Shown here piece after piece: positions 17,069 to 26,333 of a stretch of DNA of 64,000 nucleotides. Each line of letters opens with the position of its first letter. Positions within the stretch are counted from its first letter, which is position 1. Source of the stretch: Alphaproteobacteria bacterium (GTDB lineage Bacteria; Pseudomonadota; Alphaproteobacteria; Caulobacterales; Hyphomonadaceae); contig JAHJYW010000010.1 in the NCBI GenBank assembly GCA_018827375.1, forward strand, positions 1 through 64,000. The letters are read 5' to 3'. Both the position numbers and the translations under genes were made by a program. Under the pieces are notes generated by a model that did no database searches, had not been told where the DNA came from, and saw only the letters and a list, made by a program, of their open reading frames with translations.

Positions 17069-18715
17069 CTAGCTGTCCGCCTCAGCAACGGGCGTGTGGG
17101 TATCCATGGCCTTCATGGCATTCCACTCATCGCACATCCCGATGTAGAGACTGAGACAGCATGCAAGCAGGATGATCGTGAATGGAAGCGCGGCTGTTAT
17201 TGTTCCGGCCTGAAGCGATCTGAGCACGTCCGTGCCGCCGCCATAGAGCAAGGCTGAGGCCGTCAGACCAAGCATGCACGCCCAGAAAACGCGTTGGGTA
17301 ACAGGCGAATCCGTCTTTCCTCCGCTTGTGATTGTATCGATGACAAGCGCGCCGGAGTCTGCCGATGTCACGATGAAGACAATCAGCAGGAGAATGGCGA
17401 TTCCTGATGTCACTTCGGGAAAGGGCATATCATGCAGCATCTCGAACAATGTGATCGAGGCGCTCGTCATGTCGCCCGCCAGTTCTCCCACGCCGGACTT
17501 GTGCTGTGCGATAGCGGTCTCGCCGAATGCCGAGAACCAGATGACGCAGATCGTGAAGGGTGCCAGCAACACGACCGAGAAATACTCACGTACGGTGCGT
17601 CCGCGCGAGATGCGCGCAATGAACATGCCCACGAAGGGCGACCAGGATATCCACCACGCCCAGTAGAAGATGGTCCAGTCATGGAACCAGACGATGTCCT
17701 GGCGTCCGACCCAAGTGGTAAGGGCAGGTGTGTCGAGAATATAGTCCAGAAAATTGGTGCCGATGCCGGTGAATATGAGCACTGTCGGGCCAGCGATTAT
17801 GACGAACATGAGCAAGGCGAAAGCCACGCCCATATTGATATTGCTCAGCAGTTTCACACCGCCGTCGAGGCCCCGAAGCACAGAGAGGACGGCTAGTCCT
17901 GTCATGGCAAGGATGAGCAGAATCTGGATCAACCGGGTCGGCTCAAATCCAAACAGGTAAGAGAGACCGCTCGTCGCCTGCGTCGCGCCGATACCGATGG
18001 TCGTCGCAAGACCGAAGACGGTGGAAACAACGGCAAACAGGTCAATGACGTGACCTGGCCAGCCCCATACACGCTCGCCAAGGATCGGGTAAAAGGCCGA
18101 TCTGATGCTGAGTGGCAGGCCTTTATTGTGCGCGAAAAAACCCAGGGACAGGCCAACGATTGCGTAAATTGCCCAAGGCGCCAGGCCCCAGTGAAAGATC
18201 GTTGCGCTAAAGGCGAGGCGCTCAGCAGCCGGCGTTGCGGGCTCGGCACCCAGCGGCGTGCCAGCCCAATCCGTGTAATAGGCGAGGGGCTCGGCCGCGC
18301 CGTAGAACATGAAGCCGATTCCCACGCCCGCAGCGAACAGCATGGCTATCCATGAGTGGATCTTGAAATCAGGTACGGCCGATGGTCCGCCCAGCCGGAT
18401 GCGACCGAGCGGGCTGACAGCCAGTGAGAGCGAGAACAAAAGGACAATGACCGGCGTGATGGCAAACAACCAGTCGGCGCTCTGCAAGGTCCACGTCTTG
18501 GCGTTGGCCATCGCCAGGCTCGATGCCTCAGGAAAGATCAGGGAGACCGCTGAAAACAGGATCACCAATGCCGCGCTCGTGAAAAAGACCGGGTTATGAA
18601 CATCCAGGCCCATGACCTCGACATTGTCCTGACCAATCTCGTAGTCCGTCTCGTATGCGTTGCTTGCAGGGACGTCCGGTGCGTCGGTGGGTGGTGTAGG
18701 GGGGATTGCAGTCAT
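17069..18715 (-). CDS. BCCT-family quaternary-amine transporter
   Basis: This 548-aa permease of the betaine/choline/carnitine family has 12 transmembrane segments and family landmarks: GVGIGFMFYGAAEPLAYY, HWGLAPWAIYAIVGLSLGFFAHNKG, FYWAWWISWSPFVGMFIARISRGRTVREY, and TSADSGALV. Aromatic residues of the WAWWISW helix line the substrate site in characterised members. It converges on the symporter gene and diverges from a TonB receptor gene. The carnitine-type genes at 24467-25800 make carnitine or a related betaine the likely cargo, but substrate specificity cannot be read reliably from the sequence. Confidence 0.9.
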   Translation of the reverse strand: MTAIPPTPPTDAPDVPASNAYETDYEIGQDNVEVMGLDVHNPVFFTSAALVILFSAVSLIFPEASSLAMANAKTWTLQSADWLFAITPVIVLLFSLSLAVSPLGRIRLGGPSAVPDFKIHSWIAMLFAAGVGIGFMFYGAAEPLAYYTDWAGTPLGAEPATPAAERLAFSATIFHWGLAPWAIYAIVGLSLGFFAHNKGLPLSIRSAFYPILGERVWGWPGHVIDLFAVVSTVFGLATTIGIGATQATSGLSYLFGFEPTRLIQILLILAMTGLAVLSVLRGLDGGVKLLSNINMGVAFALLMFVIIAGPTVLIFTGIGTNFLDYILDTPALTTWVGRQDIVWFHDWTIFYWAWWISWSPFVGMFIARISRGRTVREYFSVVLLAPFTICVIWFSAFGETAIAQHKSGVGELAGDMTSASITLFEMLHDMPFPEVTSGIAILLLIVFIVTSADSGALVIDTITSGGKTDSPVTQRVFWACMLGLTASALLYGGGTDVLRSLQAGTITAALPFTIILLACCLSLYIGMCDEWNAMKAMDTHTPVAEADS

Positions 18716-18977
18716 GATCGCCTATTGCAGAATTTTTTCAATTATCAAAGTAATGATCTAGCGCGCCTGCGCAGATGCTCAAATTAATGCGCAATTTCCT
18801 CAACAAATGCGGACTTTCAGTCACACCTTGCGTCTTCTCGGAGAAAAATACCTCCAATAACCTTTCTATTATCGAAATAAAGCGCTAGCCGGGGGCCTGA
18901 CGAGCAACCGTGATTCTTCGAGCTGCGCTCATGGGCGCATACGCCGACCGGTTGGAACAGACTAAAAGGGGTATTCT
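18716..18977. promoter_or_regulatory. Divergent promoter region of BCCT and TonB receptor genes
   Basis: This AT-rich stretch separates two divergent genes. It contains TTTC-N7-GAAA at 18863-18877, with ATCGAAATAA on its right side. A very similar element lies directly upstream of the BKACE gene (24445-24459), so both may be read by the same regulator, possibly the MarR protein at 23661-24143. The match is short and unproven. Confidence 0.35.
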
Positions 18978-21572
18978 ATGAAGACACTTATGTATGGCGC
19001 ATCGCTGGCGGCGCTTGCGAGCCTGTCGGCACCTGTGGCTCTGGCGCAGGACGGGGCTGCGGCCGCCACTGCGGCGAAACCTCAAACCAAAACGAGGCGC
19101 TTGAAGGCCGTAACAGTAACCGCAACGAAACGGACCGAAAGTGCACAGTCGATCCCCGTCAGCGTGACGGCACTTGGTCAGACCGAGCTGGATGACCTAG
19201 GGGTCAAGAATTTCACCGATTATCTCGTGCAACTCCCAGGCGTGACCGCCGGCGGTTCCGGCCCTGGCCAAAGCACGATCTACATTCGCGGTATTGCTTC
19301 TACGACCCCGAACCTGACGACGGCCGGCGTTGCAGGACTTGCGCCCAACGTCGCGCTCTATCTCGACGAACAGCCGGTGTCGCAACCTGGTCGAAACCTT
19401 GACGTCTATGCTGCTGACCTTGAGCGCGTGGAAGTCCTGTCAGGACCACAAGGCACGCTTTTCGGTGCCAGTTCGCAGGCGGGTACCGTTCGCCTGATCA
19501 CGAACAAGCCCAAGCTTGGCCGTTTCGAGGCCAACGTAAAGGCATCGACCTCGTTCACTGAGGGCGGCGAGATGAGCAACAGTGTTGAGGCCGTCATCAA
19601 CCTGCCGGTCACGGACAAGTTTGCGCTGCGGGGTGTTGTCTATACCGATAACCAAGGCGGCTATATCGACAATATCGGCGGCACGCTCGACATCACCGAT
19701 TCAGCGCGTTTCCGCCCTGCGGGAACAGTGCGTGCAAACGGGACGGTTGTTCAGCCGAACCGCGCGGGCTTCCAGGCTGGCGCTGACCTGTCTGGCGTGA
19801 ATATCATCGAGGCTAACAATGCCTCGATTGCCGAGAACGATATCAACGATACCAGCTATCAGGGCTTCCGCCTCAGTGGCTTGTACGAGTTTGATGCGGA
19901 CTGGCGCCTCAGCCTGTCACATTCCCAGCAGAACCTAGATTCAGATGGCGTTTTCTTCGCGGATCCGGAACTTGACGATTACGACATTGTGCGGTTCACC
20001 GACGACACAATCGAGGACAGCTATCACAACACGGCCTGGACACTCGAGGGCAAGATTGGCGCGCTCGAGGCGCTTTACACCGGCGCCTATACCGAGCGAA
20101 CAACTGACCAGACTGTCGACTATTCCGACTATCTCTTCGTCGCGCAGTATCTGCCCTATTATATCTGCGACTATAATGTGAGCTATCCGGCTGGGGGCGC
20201 TGCGCCTGCGGGCAATTGCTACGCGCCTAACCTTTACGTGAATTCGAGCACCGAAACGGAAATCCAGACTCACGAGCTGCGCTTCAACACGCCTGACGAG
20301 TATCGTATCCGGGCCACGTTCGGCGGCTTCTACAGCGACCTCGAGCTGCGCGAGCTCAACGACTTCACCTATCCCGGTTCGACGAGCGTCGCGTATTCTG
20401 ATGGTTCGATTGGCTTTGCGCCAAACTATCCGCTCACAAACACGGATGTGACGGGAATGATCGGCAATGCGTCGCCAGGCTATTTCAGCCAGCCGGGACC
20501 GTTTCCGGCGGGCGTGATTTTCCGTAATGATGTGAAGCGCACGGACAAGCAGATAGGGATATTCGGCGAAACAACGTTCGATATTACCGACCAGTTCGCA
20601 CTAACGCTCGGCGCGCGCTGGTACGACATCGAAGTTGACCTTGAAGGTAGCGCGAACTCATCCTTCTTCAACTTCTATCAAGACTCGGACCTGCAGCTTG
20701 CCGGTACGAACATCTCGGCCCAGTTCGCCCCAAACAATGCTGTTGGTGCGCCGGACAAGGCGGCGACCGACGGATTTATCTACAAAGTTACAGGGAACTG
20801 GACGCCAACCGAAGACCTCCTGTTCTTCGCGACTTACTCGGAAGGCTTCCGGCCGGGTCTGCTAAACCGTCCAGGCGGTGCGTCTGGTCCGAATGGCTTC
20901 TCTGTGCCGTACGCTCTTGATACAGATGAAGTGAAGAATTACGAAATCGGCTGGAAGACCGAACTGTTCGATAATTCGCTGCGGCTGAACGGTTCTGCCT
21001 TCTTCGTGAAGATCGATAATTTGCAAACGACAATCTTCGATCCTTCCATCGTCAACCTGTTCTTCTCCGACAATGCAGCAAATGCGGAAATCACAGGTCT
21101 TGAGGGCGAGTTCACATGGGCTCCCGCTTCAGTCGATGGTTTGACCCTGGCTGGCGCCTTCTCCCTGCTGGACTCCGAAGTCACCGAAGTTCTGACGCCG
21201 ACGGACGATGTTCTGCTTGGGTCCGAGCTGGCTTATGCGCCAGCTTATCAGGGCAACCTTCGCGCACGATATGAGTGGAATCTCGAGCGCCGGATCGCTG
21301 GATCATCCCTGCGTGCCCACGTCATGCCCCAGATTGTCTTCTCCGATAGCGCCGTCAGCGACATCATCGAGATTAACAAGGCTGAGATTGATGGTTGGGT
21401 GACACTCGGCGCGACCCTCGGCGTATCGGCCGACAAATGGACGGCGGAGCTGTTCGGTAGCAACCTCACGAATGAGTATGCCGAACTCTCCAACAACTTT
21501 GTCTTTGACCGTGAGCGCGTGACCCCCATGCGCCCGCGCACGGTTGGCGTGCGGGTGTCGTTCTCTTACTAG
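18978..21572 (+). CDS. TonB-dependent receptor (paralogue of the receptor at 28196-30502)
   Basis: This 864-aa receptor has a classic signal peptide (cleavage near LALAQ), a TonB-box-like AVTVTATKR, and a plug domain with YIRGIAS, LYLDEQPVSQPGR, RVEVLSGPQGTLFGASSQAGTVRLITNKP. The barrel ends in the aromatic C-terminus VRVSFSY. A conserved ASSQAGT variant in the plug and the DEQPV motif place it with the receptor at 28196-30502. AAGGGG precedes the start codon. It is followed 85 bp later by a TPR-sulfotransferase gene. With BCCT and BKACE genes nearby, uptake of a carnitine-like compound or its conjugate is possible but not shown. Confidence 0.92.
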   Translation: MKTLMYGASLAALASLSAPVALAQDGAAAATAAKPQTKTRRLKAVTVTATKRTESAQSIPVSVTALGQTELDDLGVKNFTDYLVQLPGVTAGGSGPGQSTIYIRGIASTTPNLTTAGVAGLAPNVALYLDEQPVSQPGRNLDVYAADLERVEVLSGPQGTLFGASSQAGTVRLITNKPKLGRFEANVKASTSFTEGGEMSNSVEAVINLPVTDKFALRGVVYTDNQGGYIDNIGGTLDITDSARFRPAGTVRANGTVVQPNRAGFQAGADLSGVNIIEANNASIAENDINDTSYQGFRLSGLYEFDADWRLSLSHSQQNLDSDGVFFADPELDDYDIVRFTDDTIEDSYHNTAWTLEGKIGALEALYTGAYTERTTDQTVDYSDYLFVAQYLPYYICDYNVSYPAGGAAPAGNCYAPNLYVNSSTETEIQTHELRFNTPDEYRIRATFGGFYSDLELRELNDFTYPGSTSVAYSDGSIGFAPNYPLTNTDVTGMIGNASPGYFSQPGPFPAGVIFRNDVKRTDKQIGIFGETTFDITDQFALTLGARWYDIEVDLEGSANSSFFNFYQDSDLQLAGTNISAQFAPNNAVGAPDKAATDGFIYKVTGNWTPTEDLLFFATYSEGFRPGLLNRPGGASGPNGFSVPYALDTDEVKNYEIGWKTELFDNSLRLNGSAFFVKIDNLQTTIFDPSIVNLFFSDNAANAEITGLEGEFTWAPASVDGLTLAGAFSLLDSEVTEVLTPTDDVLLGSELAYAPAYQGNLRARYEWNLERRIAGSSLRAHVMPQIVFSDSAVSDIIEINKAEIDGWVTLGATLGVSADKWTAELFGSNLTNEYAELSNNFVFDRERVTPMRPRTVGVRVSFSY

Positions 21573-21597
21573 AACGTGGCATCAACCAATTGATATG

Positions 21598-21626
21598 GCA
21601 GCGCCCTGGCAGGATCAGTGCGCTGC
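21598..21626 (+). terminator. Hairpin after the TonB receptor gene
   Basis: GCAGCGC (21598-21604) pairs with GCGCTGC (21620-21626) around a 15-nt loop, followed only by ATTTCG. It is a weak terminator or 3' stabiliser between the receptor and sulfotransferase genes. Confidence 0.45.
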
Positions 21627-21657
21627 ATTTCGTTGAGACGAGGGTATAACGGGTCCC

Positions 21658-23649
21658 ATGACATATCAGGAAAAGTCCCAAGCGACGCTGAAAGATGCTC
21701 AAAAGGTCATGCAAGCGGGCGACTTCGCGAGCGCCGCCGGTATGGCTCAGGCCATTCTTGACCACCAGCCAGATGATCAGGATGCACTGTACATCGCAGC
21801 GGTCTGCGCCCGCTATGAGGGGCGCCATGCTGACGCCGCAGATCGGCTGGCCGAACTGAAGGCGGCGGCTCCCGACTTTGGGCGCGCATTCCAGGAAGAA
21901 GGGCATTTGAAGCGCAAGCTTGGCGACGCGTCAGGCGCCATCCGGGCCTATGAGCTGGCGACGCGGTTCAACCCGGCTTTGGCCGCCAGCTGGACGGCCC
22001 AGGCGGACCTGTATGCAACGCTCGGGAACCGGGAAGCTGCTGCCAATGCCCGCGATCAGGCCGAGCGCTTGAAGCTGTTGCCGCGCGAGTTGCTGGCTGT
22101 AACGAATTACGTTCATGAGGGGCGCATTTTCCGTGCAGAAGAAATTGCCCGCGCCTTCCTTCAACGCCACCCGACACATGTTGAGGGCATGCGCCTTCTC
22201 GCCGATATCGGCACACGGCTTGGAGTTCATGAAGATGCCGATTTCCTGCTGGAGAGCGCCATTGAACTCGAACCGGACAATATCCAGCTGCGCCTTGATT
22301 TCATCAAGGTGCTGAGGAAACGACAGAAGTTCGACGAGGCTCTGAAGCAAGCGCGCGCCCTAGTCGAGCGTGAGCCGGGCAACCCTCTTTTTCAGTCCTA
22401 TTTTGCCATTGAGAGTATGCAGGCCGGCGATTTTGACACCGCCTTTACTTATTTTGACAGGGTGCTGGAAACGCTGCCGGGCGATCCGGCTACGCTGGTG
22501 TCGCGGGGGCATGCCCTCAAAACATATGGTCGAAGCGATGAGGCTGTCGCGTCCTATCAGGCCGCAACGCGTTCTGCGCCTGGTCAGGGAGACGCGTGGT
22601 ATGGCCTGGCAAATCTCAAGACTTATCGTTTCACCGATCAGGAACTTTCGGCCCTGAAGGCGCAGTCAATCGACCCCAATCTTGACCGCATGGCCCGCAT
22701 TCATGTCGCGTTCGCGCTTGGTAAAGCGTACGAGGACCGCGGTGCACATGATGCGGCATTTGAGGCATACGGGCTCGGCAACAAGCTGAAGCATCAGACC
22801 GTACGTTATTCGACAGACCAGATGCATGCAGAGTTCGACGCCCAGAAGGCAGTCTGTACAGCCGAGCTTTTTGCAGCCCAGGCCGGCAAGGGCTTTCATG
22901 CGCGGGACCCGATCTTCATTGTCGGGTTGCCAAGGGCTGGCTCGACGTTGATCGAGCAGATCCTTGCTTCGCATCCTGATGTCGATGGGACGCTGGAACT
23001 CCCAAATATCCTCTCCATGGCGCACAGGCTCCGTGGCCGAAAGCAGCTGACGGATCGGGAGCGCTATCCGCGTATCCTTCATGAGATGTCAGCCGAAGAG
23101 CTCGCGTCTCTCGGGGAGGACTATATCGAAAGTACGCGTATACACCGGGAAGGTGCGCCATTCTTTACAGATAAAATGCCGAATAATTTCAGGCATATAG
23201 GTCTCATTCATCTCATCCTGCCCAACGCCAAGATCATTGATGCGCGGCGCAATCCGATCGACTGCTGCTGGTCGGGCTTCAAGCAGTTGTTCGCTGAGGG
23301 CCAGGAGTTCACATACAGTCTCGACGATATCGGCAATTACTACCGTGGCTATGTCGATCTGATGGATCATTGGAATTCTGTGCTGCCCGACGGACGTATT
23401 CTCAAGGTCCAGCATGAAGACGTGCTTGATGATCTTGAGGGTCAGGTGCGGCGGCTGCTCGACTATTGCAGTTTGCCGTTTGATGCGCGCTGTGTGGACT
23501 TCCACAATACTGAGCGCGCCGTGCGCACAGCGAGTTCTGAACAGGTGCGCCAGCCGATTAACAAAGCCGGGCTTGAACAATGGCGCCCATATGAGGCACA
23601 TATGGGGCCTCTGAAAGCTGCGCTTGGGCCCGACCTGGCGCCTGACTAA
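21658..23649 (+). CDS. TPR-repeat sulfotransferase
   Basis: This 663-aa cytoplasmic protein has about 400 N-terminal residues of tetratricopeptide-like helical repeats and a C-terminal sulfotransferase domain. The PAPS 5'-phosphosulfate loop GLPRAGSTLIEQIL is near residues 423-436, and the 3'-phosphate-binding Arg/Ser region follows in DARRNPIDCCWSGFKQLF. The domain resembles protein-tyrosine and related sulfotransferases rather than carbohydrate ones. It is 85 bp downstream of a TonB receptor gene and 11 bp upstream of a MarR gene. A paralogue lies next to the second receptor (30780-32411), so the association is repeated. The acceptor is unknown. Confidence 0.85.
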   Translation: MTYQEKSQATLKDAQKVMQAGDFASAAGMAQAILDHQPDDQDALYIAAVCARYEGRHADAADRLAELKAAAPDFGRAFQEEGHLKRKLGDASGAIRAYELATRFNPALAASWTAQADLYATLGNREAAANARDQAERLKLLPRELLAVTNYVHEGRIFRAEEIARAFLQRHPTHVEGMRLLADIGTRLGVHEDADFLLESAIELEPDNIQLRLDFIKVLRKRQKFDEALKQARALVEREPGNPLFQSYFAIESMQAGDFDTAFTYFDRVLETLPGDPATLVSRGHALKTYGRSDEAVASYQAATRSAPGQGDAWYGLANLKTYRFTDQELSALKAQSIDPNLDRMARIHVAFALGKAYEDRGAHDAAFEAYGLGNKLKHQTVRYSTDQMHAEFDAQKAVCTAELFAAQAGKGFHARDPIFIVGLPRAGSTLIEQILASHPDVDGTLELPNILSMAHRLRGRKQLTDRERYPRILHEMSAEELASLGEDYIESTRIHREGAPFFTDKMPNNFRHIGLIHLILPNAKIIDARRNPIDCCWSGFKQLFAEGQEFTYSLDDIGNYYRGYVDLMDHWNSVLPDGRILKVQHEDVLDDLEGQVRRLLDYCSLPFDARCVDFHNTERAVRTASSEQVRQPINKAGLEQWRPYEAHMGPLKAALGPDLAPD

Positions 23650-23660
23650 GGTCGACGACA

Positions 23661-24143
23661 TTGAGCATACGATCTGAGGACGCCCTTATTGCCTTGCGCA
23701 AGATACAGCGCGTAACGGAAATGGGTTCCAGACGCCTCGCCGTAACGGCAGGCATGACCCCTTCACAAATGAGCGTGCTGCGCCTGCTGTCGGAATCCGG
23801 TGAGGTTTCGGCTGGTAAAGTCGCTGAAGCAACGCATCTCAAACATGCCACTCTCACCAGTCTCGCAGACAAGCTTGAGGCGCGTGGTTACATTTCGCGG
23901 CGGCGCTGTGAGGAAGATCGTCGCCGTGTCTGGATCCAGCTTCTGCCGGCCGGCAAGGCCGCGCTCCGGTCTTCGCCAGACCCGCTTCATAAGATGTTTT
24001 CAGACCGCTTCGATGATCTTCCGGACTGGCAACAATCCATGCTTGTTTCGGCTTTGGAAACCGTCACAACTCTGTTGAATGCAGAGAACCTGGAAGCGGC
24101 TTCATTCCTCGATATCGGTGAGCTTGACCCTCACACGCTCTGA
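23661..24143 (+). CDS. MarR-family transcriptional regulator
   Basis: This 160-aa winged-helix regulator has the MarR core: TPSQMSVLRLLSESGEVSAGKVAEATHLKHATLTSLADKLEARGYISRRRCEEDRRRVWIQLLPAGKA, with the wing centred on EEDRRRV. The frame opens with TTG at 23661; a GTG or ATG with better context is not seen upstream, and the internal ATG for MGSRRL would remove part of helix 1. It lies 11 bp after the sulfotransferase gene and before the BKACE-thioesterase pair, so it is the likely local regulator of those genes. Its ligand is unknown. Confidence 0.85.
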   Translation: MSIRSEDALIALRKIQRVTEMGSRRLAVTAGMTPSQMSVLRLLSESGEVSAGKVAEATHLKHATLTSLADKLEARGYISRRRCEEDRRRVWIQLLPAGKAALRSSPDPLHKMFSDRFDDLPDWQQSMLVSALETVTTLLNAENLEAASFLDIGELDPHTL

Positions 24144-24466
24144 CGCTGAACACACCCGAAAAATCATCATGAACGCTGGTTGCCCGGGAAATGTGCAAGG
24201 CGATAATTGCGGCATTTCCCATGTGGTATCTGCTTGATTTAAGTAGGAAATTATTTCTATAATTGAACCATCACAAAAAGGCCGCTTGCCGGGATTGCGG
24301 GCTCTGCTGATTTGCTAAATCGGTTGCGCCATGCGCGCGCACGACATTAATTACGGCGTACAATTGGTGCGAGTAGGGATTCTTTACGCGTCTCCACTCA
24401 GCATCTTTTGCGCAAGATCGTTAGCGGCGAAACAAAGGCGATCGTTTCGGCGATCGAAATGAATTT
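24144..24466. promoter_or_regulatory. Intergenic region upstream of the BKACE operon with dyad symmetry
   Basis: The 323-bp gap contains a perfect inverted repeat AATTAT-ttct-ATAATT (24249-24264) in an AT-rich setting, the type of symmetric site MarR dimers use. Close to the BKACE start there is TTTC-N7-GAAA (24445-24459) flanked by repeated CGATCG, like the element at 18863-18877. No small gene is apparent. Operator function is inference. Confidence 0.4.
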
Positions 24467-25384
24467 ATGAATCGTAATATCATCATTACCTGCGCCGTTA
24501 CGGGGTCGGGTGATACAGCAGATCGCTCACCCCACGTTCCTGTCACACCCAAAGAGATTGCGCATGCGTCCATCGAAGCCGCAAAGGCGGGCGCGGCTAT
24601 CGCGCACATTCACGTACGCGACCCGGAGACAGGCGCACCGAGCCGAGACGTTTCGCTCTACAGGGAAGTCGTTGATCGTATTCGGGACGCCGACACGGAT
24701 GTCATCATCAACCTGACGACCGGCATGGGCGGTGACCTTTACCTCGGCCCCGATGAAGACCCGCTTGTCCTGAAGGATGAGACGGATCTCGTTGGACAGA
24801 CAGAGCGTATGGAACACGTTGAAGCGCTCTTGCCGGAAATCTGCTCGCTGGATTGCGGCTCCTTCAATTATCCAGGCGGAAACTATGTGTATGTGTCGAC
24901 ACCGGACATGCTGCGTCTCGGGGCGAAGCGTCTTCAAAAAGTTGGCGTGAAGCCTGAGCTGGAAGTTTTCGAGCTTGGCCACATCTGGTTTGCCAAGCAG
25001 TTGCAAAAGGAAGGGCTGCTGGATTCGCCACCACTCTTTCAGGTTTGCATGGGCGTGCGGTGGGCGGCTGAGGCGACCCCGCGCAATTTCATGAACATGG
25101 TGGACAATCTTCCGGAAGGCGCGAACTGGGCTGGTTTTGGTCTGGGCTCCGATGAAATGCCGATGGTCGCTCAGGCCGCTCTGCTTGGTGGACATGTCCG
25201 GATCGGCCTTGAGGACAATTTGTACCTGCAGAAGGGAACGTTTGCATCGAATGCGCAGCTCGTCGAGCGCGCCCGGTCGATTCTGGAGAACATGGGGGCG
25301 ACGCTTCAGTCACCGTCCGAAGCCCGCAAGACCTTGAGCTTGAAGAAACAGGCGACGCCAGCCTTGGCCCGAAAAATCGCATGA
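24467..25384 (+). CDS. BKACE (DUF849) beta-keto acid cleavage enzyme, probably dehydrocarnitine type
   Basis: This 305-aa TIM-barrel enzyme of the BKACE family condenses a beta-keto acid with acetyl-CoA and splits it to acetoacetate plus a new CoA ester. Hallmarks are the N-terminal [12 protein letters not shown] strand, the zinc ligands in HIHVRDP (His47, His49), [11 protein letters not shown], and the C-terminal [14 protein letters not shown]. The following gene overlaps it by 4 bp and is a hotdog thioesterase like those acting on betainyl-CoA. That pairing indicates cleavage of 3-dehydrocarnitine to betainyl-CoA and acetoacetate. No strong ribosome binding site is visible. The family is secure; the carnitine assignment is context-based. 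Confidence 0.88.
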   Translation: MNRNIIITCAVTGSGDTADRSPHVPVTPKEIAHASIEAAKAGAAIAHIHVRDPETGAPSRDVSLYREVVDRIRDADTDVIINLTTGMGGDLYLGPDEDPLVLKDETDLVGQTERMEHVEALLPEICSLDCGSFNYPGGNYVYVSTPDMLRLGAKRLQKVGVKPELEVFELGHIWFAKQLQKEGLLDSPPLFQVCMGVRWAAEATPRNFMNMVDNLPEGANWAGFGLGSDEMPMVAQAALLGGHVRIGLEDNLYLQKGTFASNAQLVERARSILENMGATLQSPSEARKTLSLKKQATPALARKIA

Positions 25385-25800
25385 ATCCGGTTTATAAAGG
25401 CGTCGCGCATCCGTGGCTTTGCGATGTGATGGGGCACATGACGACGCGTCACTACGTGGCGATGTTCGATGATGCGTCCTATCACTTCCTGAACGAAGTC
25501 TTTGGCTGGACACCCGGATCTTCAGATGGTCCGGGCTGGGTGGATGTGAAGCATACAATCACGTATGAGGATGAAGTGGCGGCCGGCGACCTTCTGGAGG
25601 TCCGCGGGTTGCTTGCCAAGATCGGCGGAAAGTCGATTACCGTGATCTATGAAATGCACAATCTTACCAAAGGCGGGATTGCGGCAAATCTGGAGAGCAT
25701 CTCGGTCTATTTTGACCTCACGGATCGTAAGGCAATCCCGATTCCAGATGAGTTACGGACGGCGGCACAATCCTTCTTGACCCCTGGCGAGGGGGCTTAG
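25381..25800 (+). CDS. Hotdog-fold acyl-CoA thioesterase (betainyl-CoA type)
   Basis: This 139-aa 4-hydroxybenzoyl-CoA-type hotdog thioesterase contains the segment [21 protein letters not shown], which replaces the usual DxDxxGHVNN active-site region and is typical of BKACE-linked thioesterases. It should release glycine betaine from betainyl-CoA. The start codon overlaps the BKACE stop (ATGA), indicating translational coupling. In characterised carnitine loci the third partner is a 3-hydroxyacyl-CoA-dehydrogenase-like carnitine dehydrogenase; none is encoded next to this pair. Confidence 0.85.
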   Translation: MNPVYKGVAHPWLCDVMGHMTTRHYVAMFDDASYHFLNEVFGWTPGSSDGPGWVDVKHTITYEDEVAAGDLLEVRGLLAKIGGKSITVIYEMHNLTKGGIAANLESISVYFDLTDRKAIPIPDELRTAAQSFLTPGEGA

Positions 25801-25859
25801 TTTCTAAGCCTCTGCCGGCGTGATAATCCATAAAGGAAGTAGTCGGGATTTAATTCCGA

Positions 25860-26321
25860 CTACTGCGCAAATGGATTGATTGCGAAGACGCGATATTCGA
25901 CCCCTGTCCGGGTTTCGCGCCCCTCGCCAATTGCAAGGGTTTCGTTCAGCCAGGCGTATTTTGAGTGACTTGTCTCGAATTGCATTTGGGAAAGAAAGAG
26001 CGTCTCGCCGAATTCGCAATCTTGACCGGCAGCGAGCCTGGCATCCACCTCATCGTTGAATTTGTAGAGGCCGGTGTAACTGACATGAATGAAGGCATCG
26101 TCGTCGGTTGCGAATGTCTTGCGAACATCGAGTTTCGCAAGACCATTGGCTCCCTTTACCATCCAGTCTCCGCCACCTGGCAGGATACGCCCGCGGAGGC
26201 GTTCGCCTTCGAACCGCCCCTCGCCGATTATGTACGTAATCCGATGTCCAAAGGGTGTGTCACCGATGGTCTGGACTGCCGCCAGCTCATTTCGAAATGT
26301 GAGAAGCGGGACCAGTTGCAC
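25860..26321 (-). CDS. DUF3237 family protein
   Basis: This 153-aa protein matches the DUF3237 beta-barrel family, seen in the pattern of GDTPFGHRITYIIGEGRFEGERLRGRILPGGGDW followed by VSYTGLYKF and a C-terminal EYRVFAI. The frame begins with GTG at 26321, 13 bp after the upstream alcohol dehydrogenase gene. The family has no firm activity; members are frequent in catabolic operons for hydrophobic or cyclic compounds. Here it is the last gene of a TonB receptor-SDR-MDR-DUF3237 transcription unit, so a role in binding or converting a pathway intermediate is plausible. Confidence 0.8.
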   Translation of the reverse strand: MQLVPLLTFRNELAAVQTIGDTPFGHRITYIIGEGRFEGERLRGRILPGGGDWMVKGANGLAKLDVRKTFATDDDAFIHVSYTGLYKFNDEVDARLAAGQDCEFGETLFLSQMQFETSHSKYAWLNETLAIGEGRETRTGVEYRVFAINPFAQ

Positions 26322-26333
26322 GAGTGATCTATC

